A DNA stretch of 64,000 bases from Sthenelais limicola (lineage: Eukaryota > Annelida > Polychaeta > Phyllodocida > Sigalionidae): contig OW804095.1 in the NCBI GenBank assembly GCA_942159475.1, positions 69,778,773 to 69,842,772 of the forward strand. The letters run 5' to 3'. Position numbers and translations under genes: made by a program. Shown here piece after piece: positions 18,201 through 27,400 of the stretch (positions are counted from its first letter, which is position 1; each line of letters begins with the position of its first letter). Below the pieces are notes generated by a model. It saw only the letters and a list, made by a program, of their open reading frames with translations, made no database searches and was not told the DNA's origin.

Positions 18201-19094
18201 AATAAGAGATGGGAGAATGCTGGAATAACCCAGATTCGAGACATACTCAGACCCGATGGTGAACTGCTGTCTGTGGCAGAGATGAATGAGAAATATAATG
18301 TGAGGTGTTCGTTCATTGAGATGCGACAAATAAAAAATATCATTCCGGACGAATGGCTACTGTTAGCCAAAGATCCTGGACAGGGAGATGTACGCCCCCT
18401 TGCTAAATGCAAGCTGTTTGAAGTAAACGGAAAATGTCTAAATATATATACGGTTCAGAGTAGAGAAATTTATAAAGAGCTGGTGGTATTGGATGTTCCC
18501 GATTACGACAAGCTCAGACACTGGGATGACCTGTTGAAAGAGGAATATATTGATCCAGAGAGAGACATGTTAAGCGTAATATTTAACTTGCCATTTAAGT
18601 ACTCGTACGAACCAAGATTGCAATCGCTTCAATACAGACTATTGCATAAGACCATCTGCTGCAATGAATATTTGTGTAGAATAACTATAAAAGACAGAGT
18701 GGAATGTTCGTACTGTGAGGAGGTTGACAACCTTCGACACTATTTTTTGCACTGTGGTAATACTGAAAGATTCTGGAGTGAAATAGAAACCAGATTTAAT
18801 GCTAATGTGGTACTCAGAGATGTGGCGAATCAGTTAAGAGATGAGAGTAATGTTCTGTTAGGGTATATGGGGAGAGGCAGATTTAAATACTTCCTGAATT
18901 GGCTTCTCCTTATGGCCAAGAATTACATCAACAGGCAGAAACTCTTTTACAACAATGAGCTGGGTGTGAGAGCGTTTATTAGCGAACTATTTGTCAAATA
19001 CAAAGCCATACAGTATAATGCCATCTTTGTAACAAAATATAAGAACTGGGTAATGAAGGTTGAAAAATACATGTGTGAACTCAAGAAAGTATAA
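15267..19094 (+). CDS. LINE ORF2: endonuclease-reverse transcriptase (element 2)
   Basis: 1275 codons, complete. Endonuclease: FNCNGL (N40), ALQETHS (E67), MGDLN (D173, N175), SRLDYI and KSDHKI (S246-H248). RT: KAPGSDGFSVEYY, NWRPITLLN, DQYGFVKGRYIG, ALDFQKAYDSVSW, RGVKQGDP and QFADD (D712, D713). A C-terminal knuckle begins CSYC at residue 1147 and runs to HYFLHC. The ATG lies in ACAATGGCGGCC, a strong initiation context, 47 bp after the ORF1 stop and in another frame, so ORF2 is presumably reached by reinitiation or another unconventional route. No defect was found. Confidence 0.95.
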   Translation: MAAPTPNSLESSDPIMQIPDLSTYSEPTHDKIRLRSFNCNGLHNIEKRKSVFSKFIDLEKAIIALQETHSCITSEPIWRRQWCGKIEFSHGTSNKNGVALLLSKDLEYKVLKKGNDVEGRVVYLIIEMNGVRWCILSVYGPTSSDKAVQLQNLKDLDMMLRDLVYDNLVVMGDLNIDTVNRPGEKMSIELEAFIEKFELLDTLKAVGNTVHTWVRNNQKSRLDYILANESIQTKVVEECVEITVKSDHKIIGIDVLTPEIRRGKGLWKCNNALLQNEWVVESMRELITKFESEYKEVCPILAWETLKKKCRSRLIHLGRGVASKKRERKGHMAQRLLELDGMDRLSEEELEERKAIRNEMREIELIKAEGALTRSRARWMRDGERPSKYFLNLEKQNYGKKNISAIITNNGLTSEQEDILKEGHDFYANLYGGREGDGDDAEYFMNTDIKVVREEDKDSLARQITVGELGLVLNKMNNGKAPGSDGFSVEYYKHFWTELKNMFHKMVMAVQEEGLMSREQRKGILSVIPKKDTDLRYIKNWRPITLLNVDYKIISKTIAERINGVLPSIIEEDQYGFVKGRYIGEAIRRIKDSINFIRERGEEGLVVALDFQKAYDSVSWEFLKKCLIKFEFPEYISNWVGIFLRQSTATFTNNGRFSDFFAIERGVKQGDPVSPAAFTIVAEMLAAKVRQIQEIEGFDTGNFSNKIVQFADDTTVLLKNEKSLCKVMEVLQRYERASGLKLNICKTKGINVGDMLLDEPESDQVEWLDCINILGVHLVKPGADVNENKINFNALLRKMKGIVGVWSLRQLSLKGKTIINNTLLLPILQHVMACIKLDAHMVCEIQKVTKTMMWGTRQTKISMAFVKQEIQDGGLKLRCIREIMVANRIMWIKRAVNRVNSKWVKVLESYHGMNILDLCLGRNTPKKSLDGFYSEIFCEWSRLFYKKLPGSRAEVGTERLYNNKWIQVGRGKKKQNFTNKRWENAGITQIRDILRPDGELLSVAEMNEKYNVRCSFIEMRQIKNIIPDEWLLLAKDPGQGDVRPLAKCKLFEVNGKCLNIYTVQSREIYKELVVLDVPDYDKLRHWDDLLKEEYIDPERDMLSVIFNLPFKYSYEPRLQSLQYRLLHKTICCNEYLCRITIKDRVECSYCEEVDNLRHYFLHCGNTERFWSEIETRFNANVVLRDVANQLRDESNVLLGYMGRGRFKYFLNWLLLMAKNYINRQKLFYNNELGVRAFISELFVKYKAIQYNAIFVTKYKNWVMKVEKYMCELKKV

Positions 19095-19260
19095 TGATTG
19101 ATGTTATTGTGCTGGAGTGAGAGTGAAAGAAAAAATGAAAACTCCAAAAAAATCATAAAATCAGAGGGACGCGATTTATCTTACCGTTAGAATTGTAAAA
19201 GCCACGACGGCAGGATAAAATTGAATAAAACCTTTTAAAAAAAAAAAAAAAAAAAAAAAA
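19095..19260 (+). other. 3' UTR and poly(A) of LINE element 2
   Basis: About 140 bp of A-rich noncoding sequence, a polyadenylation signal AATAAA at 19224-19229, then the A run to 19260. It is much shorter than the 3' UTR of the minus-strand LINE. Confidence 0.85.
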
Positions 19261-19270
19261 TTGGGGTAGT

Positions 19271-20280
19271 TGAGCCTATACTATTATTAAGCTATACAGC
19301 CATATTCTGTATTCTTACATGATGACCCCACCCGCCTGCACCCATATGTCATATATAGGCGGAAACGGCGGTCTATATGATATTTCATTTCAAGAATTCT
19401 ATCTTGCAATTGGTGGAATTGTTGTATAGGAGTAATTCCACCAATTGGTCGACATTTGACTATGAAATAGATTTTTGCATTTTTAACAAGAAATCTTGGT
19501 CTGGAGGTATTCTAATCAATTCTATCAGTTTTCCCGATGGAAAATACATAAGAAATACCCCACTTTTACATATCTGGCATCAATATTTTAAATTCCAGAG
19601 GAAAAAAACACTGTTTTATTGCCTAAAAATTAAAGAAAATCTTACTAATTATGAGAAAAAGTGCGTAAAGAAAAAAAAATGATGTGAACTTAGTGTTACA
19701 TATTTATTCAAATATGACCCTGGCAACCGAATAATATGAAAAAAATATATTTTTGATAATCCATTGGTTGATTTGCAATGCAAAAATGTCTGGGGAAATT
19801 CTGTATGTCACCATAACGTGCCTATTTAAACCTAGAATAAAAATTCATTTAAACACCAAGATGGGCCAAGTGGATATGTTTTAGATGGTTTTCAATGTAT
19901 TCTCCCATATAATAATAAATATAGTTGAATATTTTAGTTTTTTCCGGAATTAGAGCATATAATATATATTTGGGAAGGCTGTTTGCAGTGCATTATTGCA
20001 CCTCAAGTGTGCTAAAACATGATGTCACCGTAACGTGCCGGCACGTTACGGTGACATAAATTATGTGACATTAAAATTATGTGACATTATTTATGTACAT
20101 GTATTGTGTAGACATACAGAGAAGCTTTTCCCTAATAATTCTGCCTCTAAATACCTAAACAGAAGTTATATTTACCTTCATAAACAAACAATACAAGTAT
20201 TCAAGTCATCTTAACAGGAAAACGAGGGAAATAATGTGATATATTTGTGTACAAATTCTAATTATAATGGATTTTATGTG
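19271..20280. other. AT-rich noncoding interval with palindrome half-sites
   Basis: No supported gene. It holds ATGTCACCATAACGTGCC at about 19804-19821, a near copy of one arm of the perfect palindrome at 20023-20056, and GTGACAT words repeated just after the palindrome. Confidence 0.5.
20023..20056. repeat. Perfect 34-bp palindrome
   Basis: Arm TGTCACCGTAACGTGCC followed at once by its exact reverse complement. There is no loop. Confidence 0.97.
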
Positions 20281-20700
20281 TATGAACAGAGTGACCCTTG
20301 CCGATGCCATTACCATTACCATTACTGAATCGTTTTTTGGCTGTAACTTTTCTTCTAGTTGGAATATTTCCACAAACTAAAAAGCATTATGACCCTTATG
20401 TCGAGCCCTATGAGGTACATAATAATTAAGAACATTATGTGTATATTCCTTTTTATTTATTTCTAATTTATGTAAAAATATGTATACTTCTTCTGTGCCC
20501 TTAAAGCTAGTTCCCATCACAGACTCCACGAAGCTGCCCCGACTACAATATTCATTATTAACTTTCCCAATTTCGTCTATATTATCAGCAATATGTGTAG
20601 TTTATGTACGAAAAATAATAAATCAATAAAAGCAGTTTAAAAAAATTAAGAATTTTCAGCCAAATGTCGGCCAATTGGTGGAATTGCACATATGCGATTC
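20281..20700. repeat. Dispersed repeat family, copy 2
   Basis: Same order of words as 3170-3625: CATTACCATTACCATTACTG, GGAATATTTCCACAAACTAA, CTGCCCCGACTACAATATTC and GGCCAATTGGTGGAATTGC. No ORF or terminal repeats are seen. Confidence 0.8.
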
Positions 20701-22490
20701 TACATATGTTGTACGTTTCCACCCCCCACCCCCGATTTAATGACCAAAAATGATAAAATATCAATAAGACATTATCCCTCATATTAAACCATTTAAAAAC
20801 CATCTAGTGGACGATGAAAAATTTAGCGGAGCCCAAAATAATCTCTGCTCAGGGGAAAGTGTACAGTGAAAAACAGAGTATCTTCGAAAATTTCAAGGCC
20901 ATTTAATAGTCCAGAAGTATCAAACCGCTAGATGGCCCTTCGGGATGATTTATTTGTGTACATGCTTTAGTGTACTACTACCGTATCGGTATTGCTTTTG
21001 TTTGGTTGTTTTGATTCGGAAATAGAACCCATCCACCCACCCTAGCTCTCTCTATCCCTCCTACCCACAATATCCATTTGATTTAGTGTTAAAAAGCGTA
21101 GACGCACTGTGTACGTCTACGCTACCCGCCCTATCAATACATGTTGTCAACAAGCTATCCATTTCGTATATATCCCATTTGCCGGTTACGTTTATTAGCG
21201 TGAACGTGACTTCCGGGAACGGGTGCACGTGCAGTTGGCACAGTGGTTCCCTAAGGGCTCCAACGTGGTGGCGTAAATGGCGGTGTGCACTTCCCAACGC
21301 TTCCCCATAGGAATAGTATAGGAATATCGAAAATCTATTTTACAGCGTAGATTGATTATTTCTTCGGACAAAACTTGCAGAGGACATCCTATCGTTGCGA
21401 TTTCTGGGTAAGGATGTCGGCTATCGGTATGTTTACTAGGAAAACGACGCGGCCAGGTTGAGATGTGGAAGGTATTGAGCCAGGGCTGTGAAGGCCCGGG
21501 GCGACAGAAGGATTCGAAAATATGCCTGCTGCGCACCGCCTTTCTCAAGGCGGTTTTTGGTCGCCTCTCGTCTAGATTCCAACAGAATTCAAGTTCTTGA
21601 ATTCATTTGACCAAAGTCAAGGATTTTCCAGGCCCAGCGGAGACCCTGTAATGGAACACAGTATATTTCTCGGCAAAATATACTGTGTACGGCAAATTGC
21701 CGTATTCAGTACGATGAATATGAGTGAAAATGAACAAAATGTAAACAAACAAGAAGTATACGAGTGCCCAGGCACTCGCTATGAATGAGGTTTCGATTAT
21801 ATAATTATAATTATAAGTATAATTATGAGTATAGTTATGAGTACGAGAATAATTTAATAATAGCAAGTCTCAGAATAAGTTTATTAATGAGAAATGGAGA
21901 GAGAGAGAGAAAGAGAGAGAGAGAGAAAGAGAGAGAGGGGGGGAAAGAAAGAAAGTACCATATATGACCCTCATTAAAATACTTGCATTTACCTTGAAGG
22001 CCTACATTCCAATACAAAATATTTCAACTCAGAAACAAAATGGCTGACATTTGCAACGTTATTGGACCATATGAAAACACAAAACTCACAGATCCTGAAA
22101 TAATTACATACTCTTGTTCTTAATCTAGACCAACCAGAGTTAAATTACCCAATATGTTATCATATGAAACACTTTTCAAACCATAATCATATGAATAATC
22201 ACTAGGATGAATACAAAAATGTTGGTCGAAAAAAAAAGAAGTCAGTCATAAAGTACATGCATAGTACATGCATAGTACACACATAATACCGGTTGCACTA
22301 TAAGCCGCATTTTACACAAAGGCTGCATTTTATGTGTATTCATGCTGGGTCAATCAATACACAATCATATAGGAGGAGGTACAGGGGCATGTGCAGGAGG
22401 AGGTAGAGTGTGCTGAAATCTAATAATTGAGCCACTCCCTCCGCCACCCCACCCCCCTCCAACCCCGCCCCCACCCCAAATTGATAGAAT
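20701..22490. other. Intergenic interval, low-complexity patches, no supported gene
   Basis: Contains a more GC- and CpG-rich patch at about 21100-21560 with overlapping short frames on both strands and no family signal, which might be a promoter of an unseen transcript. An AT-rich TATAAGTATAATTATGAG tract is at 21795-21850 and a GA-rich tract at 21895-21955. Confidence 0.4.
21895..21955 (+). repeat. GAGA microsatellite
   Basis: A nearly pure run of GAGAGAGA and AAAG words. Confidence 0.9.
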
Positions 22491-22499
22491 ACACAAAAA

Positions 22500-22575
22500 A
22501 AATGTAAAATGCGGGTTTTTCGTGTAAAATGCGGGTTTTTCGTGTACAATGTGGGTTTTGTGTAAAATGCGGCTT
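22500..22575. repeat. Short tandem repeat of about 20 bp
   Basis: Four units like TGTAAAATGCGGGTTTTTCG in a row; the last two are variant. Confidence 0.85.
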
Positions 22576-22738
22576 ATACATGCATAGTACACACACACAC
22601 ACACATACATACATGCAGTGAAGAACCGTTCTAAATTTCAAGTAAGCATGTGAATATTAAGGAATTCTCCTAATGACGCTAAATAAACCCCACCAGCATA
22701 CCTTAAAATAGCATATATTTAGAGGAAAAAATTCATTT

Positions 22739-22758
22739 GGGGGGGGGGGGGGGGGGAG
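22739..22758 (+). repeat. Poly(G) run followed by a poly(C) run
   Basis: About 18 G, then AGCAATG, then 10 C, able to form a short stem. It is a likely sequencing and assembly trouble spot. Confidence 0.85.
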
Positions 22759-22904
22759 CAATGCCCCCCCCCCTTAGCAGTGGTTTAGGAGGACACATGC
22801 ATGTATAAATTGGAACAGACAGTTTGCTTTGATCCTTGCATCTGAAGCACACACTCCCAACTTTGGCAATCCTGGATGGACACTATGTGTATGGCTGTCA
22901 TGCT

Positions 22905-23035
22905 TCAGTGCTCCAGTGCCTCAGTGGCCGAGGACATTAGAGCATTGGGCTATGTGTGAGGGGTCCCAGGTTCGAATCACAGTGAGGGACAGAAAAAAGT
23001 CATATGATGTGTCCCAGGAAAATGAGTAGGTAAAA
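22905..23035 (+). mobile_element. tRNA-derived SINE
   Basis: Pol III promoter boxes are recognisable: an A-box-like TCAGTGGCCGAGGACATTAG (22921-22940) and a B box GGTTCGAATC (22969-22978) about 45 bp apart. This is the spacing of a tRNA of the long-variable-arm type (Leu/Ser-like). The acceptor stem does not close and no CCA-compatible 3' end is seen, so it is a SINE head rather than a tRNA gene. The 3' limit is uncertain. Confidence 0.65.
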
Positions 23036-23094
23036 TGAGAGGCAAAAATAACTATTTTCCGGGGCTGGGAAAGCCATCATTTTCCAGGGTTGGG

Positions 23095-23420
23095 AAAGCC
23101 ATTTGGCTATAGCAACGCAGTAGGCGTCCAATCACACAGAGGAGGAGGAGGAGGACACTTGGCAAAATAGTCTTTTACTACAAGAGAAGGAGGAGGAGGA
23201 GAAAGAGAGAGAGAAAGGGAGGAGGAGAAAGAGAGAGAGGGAAGCTATTTAGCTATAGCAATGCAGTAGGCGTCCAATCACGCAAAGAGGAGGAGGAAGA
23301 GGAGGAGGTGGAGGAAGAAAAGGGAGAGGAGGAGATAGAAAGGAGAAAGTTTTCCTTATAGACTTTATGAAACAGACACATCCAGCCATTAAAGGGTGGG
23401 GAAAGCCATTAACGAAGTAG
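23095..23420. repeat. Tandem repeat of about 147 bp, GA-rich
   Basis: GCTATAGCAACGCAGTAGGC (about 23106) recurs as GCTATAGCAATGCAGTAGGC (about 23253), each followed by GTCCAATCAC and GAGGAG runs. A third, degenerate copy (AACGAAGTAGGGGTCCAAT) lies near 23410. Confidence 0.75.
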
Positions 23421-23493
23421 GGGTCCAATATTCATATCAATACAAATTTGTCCTCCCTTTATGCAACAGTCCCACTAAATCCAAGCATATCAT

Positions 23494-24495
23494 TGGTTAA
23501 GGTGACTCAGTAGTGATTTTGATTATTGGTGAATTTTTCTAAAATTTTTACCAATGATACTTGACATGAAATAATCATTATTGAGTGGAAAAAAAACATA
23601 GGTCACCAGGCTAGTTTTGATGCTATGGCGGTATGGAGATAGAAATAATAAATCATATTTGAGTAATTTTACTACATTTGAGTGATTTATTAACATAATT
23701 CGTTTAAAATGGTTCTGACATGAATTCAGACAGCAAATTTCATCCAGACATTCAACATATATATACTTATCATCAGATAATGTTTTTTTCCTCAGATCCT
23801 GAGGTAGCCCACTGGAAGTCCCCTAGTGGCAGTGTGGGGCACTAGCAAAATTGACTTTGGCTGCTGACAATCAGCGTTTTAAAAAAAAACTGTTTGATGA
23901 ATATTTTTAAAATTTAATATGAATGTAGATACAGTATTTTCCAACTCATACACAAAAAATCAGGCTTTCCAGGCTAAATTTTTCTATATTACGACTTATT
24001 TATGAGAAAAATTGGGAAAAAAATTAAATTCCTGATTAATATTTGATTTGAACAAAAATGGCTTCATAAATCTTGATGGAATTCTATATGGATACAGCTG
24101 TCATAGTTACTAACTCGCACACCAAAAATCAGCATGAATTTCCAGGCCGAATTTTTATGTTACAACTTAATTATGAGAAAATTGGCTAAAATTGAGAAAA
24201 TTCTTGATAAATATTTTATTTATACACATATGGCTCCATAAATTTTAATGAAATTTAATATGGATGTATAGGGATCATAGATACTAACTCCCACACCAAA
24301 AATCAGCATAAATTTTCTATCTGAAATGTTTATATCAAGACTTAACATACATACTTCGTCTGCATAATGCTGATATTCCCTGCTATATGTATTGAATACA
24401 CATTGCGTGAAAAATGGCAAAAGTTGTAACCTGCTACTCACGCTAGGCATTGCCGCGCACCCCGTTACATAATCACTACTGAGTCACCTTAACCA
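23494..24495. mobile_element. MITE of about 1 kb with 25-bp terminal inverted repeats and TTAA at both ends
   Basis: The left end GGTTAAGGTGACTCAGTAG (23495 onward) is repeated inverted at the right end (to 24495), with 25 matching bases in all. TTAA sits inside both ends, so the element proper may start GGTGACTCAG with a TTAA target duplication, as for piggyBac-type elements. The extra TGG/CCA symmetry outside is unexplained by that model. The interior has three tandem units of 169-174 bp marked by ACACCAAAAATCAGC. No ORF is present. Confidence 0.75.
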
Positions 24496-27400
24496 CTGTA
24501 TTTCTCTGTACAGAGCAAGTATGTAGTAGTACATGGAAATGGGAATTAAGCGGCGTAAAGTGGATTTGCCTACTCATTTTGGGCACCCATTGACGGCCGA
24601 AATAACAGCTCTGAGGACGGTCTCGACGGGGATTCGAGGTCGGAATTACGTCCTTGAGGTCAGTCCAGGAAAAAGACATTGGAAAGAACGAGGCGTCTCT
24701 GACAAACCTCGTTCAAAAAGTGAATATTTCCCTAGATATTTATAGATGAAAAAAGATGAAAAAAGAACATAATTATCGTGTTTTAATATTCATTCAATTT
24801 TATTTGTCTCTTATTGCAATCGTACACATTAAAAATGGAAATAAAGCATAAGACAAAGGCATATTTTATCACAGCAATCGTATTACAGCGGCCGTACAAC
24901 ATTTCTAGTAATGCATTTGCGTTGGCAACTCATAATATTGATTGTATTCTTTTGTTAACAAATCGAGGTTAGAAACTTAAGTATTTAAAAATCATATCAT
25001 GGGAAATATCTTTCTATTGTCTTATAGAGTGGTATTTACTCTCCTTGTTAATATTATTTCTTCAACCACGTGCAAGAATATTGGTTTGCTATGTATCTGT
25101 GAGACACACTAATTAGACATAAACTTTTATACTTTTACTGCTATGTCAAATTTAGATCCCAGATAGTGTGTATTGAACTCAGATATGTGTGCCTACTCGA
25201 ATGCATATTTGCAGTGTCCCGACATACATAACATAACATAATACCGACATATTGTGTAAAAGCTTGTCACATATATATATACATAACGCTAGGTCACAGT
25301 GATATGGTGCTCTAGGACTCGGTATACACATTCTAACTGCTACACACTTTAATGATATAGCATTTTTACACCCTCATCGCGGATAATCATGGCTGGGCAT
25401 ATATCTAAGTATACAATACAAAATCCAATACATTAACGTTTCTTGCTGCGCGTTCTAGTCTGAAAAACACCTACAAATTAAATACACTTGAAAGTTGTGA
25501 TATATTTTCTCAGTCGAGGTAGATGAACAGATATCTACACTGTCGGTGAAATTAAAAAAAAAATCAATGTATTTGATTGCCACGGAAGTTATTTAGTCTT
25601 AAGTTAACACAACTGTAAAACGAAACGAGGTTTGATACAATTTGTTTTCGATAGAGAGATCATATTATTGCACTAAAGAGAACATAGTTGAGACCTTTTA
25701 TATCAAAACGATAAAAATAGTTTTAAAAGTAAAAAGTAAATATTACTTTACATCAGATACATAGCATCTTTATACTAGGAGAAAAACTGAGCGATTGATA
25801 TATATCCCCTCAATAAAAAGGATTCAATTTGATTGTGAGCATAACGAATTTCAATTAATCTGTTCAATATATTGATGGCTTGAAAAGATCAAAGAACCGT
25901 TTGGGTAATACAACTTGCTTGCAATACATCTGAACACATATTTCTAGTAAGTGGGGAAACACCTTAATTGGACACAATTTGACTTGTTCTCATTGCCTAT
26001 TTGCATTGATTTAGAAGGAGATGCGCACGATCAACTACTAAAACCCGGTATTTCTGCAGCTCATAAGAGTGGTATTAGTTAATACATAAAGACTGAACGT
26101 CTTGGATAATACAGAATCGATCATCACACAATGTGATTCGATCTAAAATAAACATTTCTGACACGAATAAGATCATTTGAACTCATGATATAGATGCCCA
26201 GAGACACATGGCAGTTAAAATCATTCTTCTTCCTTCGATAAAAGACTAGCAAAAGCAGGGAAAGGTACAAATAGCACAGTGCGAAATAAATAATAAAAAT
26301 GCAAAACTTAAGAATAATATGCAACAAATAGTGTTCATATGTATAATGTAAAACTGTGCAAAAACAACCATAACATACTGACACAAATCATACTGAGCGT
26401 ATGAAACATAAGAAATAATCGACTAATTGCAACTAATCCTATATCATTCCCAGATCTTTTCTTTTGAGAAAGTGATGCTACTCTGGTCTTTAGATAACGT
26501 TTCTGGATGCAGAGACACACTTTGCTTTCAGAGTATATTATGTGAGTATTGAGATAACGAGTGAGTTCCCATTTTTTCTAGGTATAGACACTTCTGGTTC
26601 ATTGTGTTTGCTACGGACTTGGGGGCCATACCTGAAACTGACAAGCGTTTGGCGTATACAAATAATTGGTGGTTCTTGTATATGGACGAGCACGCAGGGG
26701 CCTCAAATATTTAGTCGCAAATTAAAACAAAATCCATTAACATTAAAAATTCCTTATTTAAACAGATAAAATGATTTGAATCAAATAAACAATAGTACTT
26801 GATGAAAATACATTAAGTAGAATCTGTAGTATCTAAAATTTACAGATATGGGGGACCAGACTCCTGTTTTGATAATCAGAAGGCATACTTCGTTTAAATA
26901 CGTTCTTTAAACAAATTACATGACATGAAACTCATCTTAAACGATGAATACTGAAGTCAGGTTACACAGACTCGGACCACACAGGTGTGTTGCTTAGGGT
27001 TGTTATATAGAGTGTGATGAAAAGGGTGGTCACATTGTGGTACTCAGACTTTGTATCAGGGTAAGTATCATTAAAGGTTCATAGCGAAGATAGCAAAAGC
27101 TCTTCACATGTTTATATGAAGAAAAGACACCGCCCAGTGGAAATAATACTGCCACATGGTTGGACAGATTCGTCCGGTTAATGAACTGTACATGCAGTTG
27201 GTTTTGGACCACTCAAAACTGTTTTTCCTCAGTAGTGAAGCATATAAGAGCAACTAAGCTTCGGCCTTCCTGTCTCCATTTTCCCCATAGAAATCTCTGC
27301 GACTGTTCCATTCTAACACACACATATTTCATACCTATGACCACATATTCTTCTATATAGATATATTATATAGACCTCTCTAAATAATATGATTGGCACA

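Larger units (their letters stand above)
13128..19260 (+). mobile_element. Full-length, apparently intact L1/Tx1-type LINE (element 2) with a NADAR-bearing ORF1
   Basis: A 6.1-kb insertion: 5' UTR (13128-13809), ORF1 (13810-15219), a 47-bp spacer, ORF2 (15267-19094), a short 3' UTR with AATAAA at 19224-19229, and an A tail of about 24. Target-site duplications (TTGGGGTAGT) flank it. Both ORFs are open with catalytic residues preserved, so the copy is young and a candidate active source element. The nearest relative in the window is the minus-strand LINE ending at 12839. Confidence 0.95.

Noticed and set aside
21195..21548. 117-codon minus-strand ORF in a GC-richer patch
   Set aside because: Overlapping frames on both strands, no domain, no splice context; kept only as a possible CpG-rich patch.
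22905..22985. Functional tRNA gene
   Set aside because: A and B boxes are present but the acceptor arm does not pair and the variable region is irregular; a SINE is the better reading.
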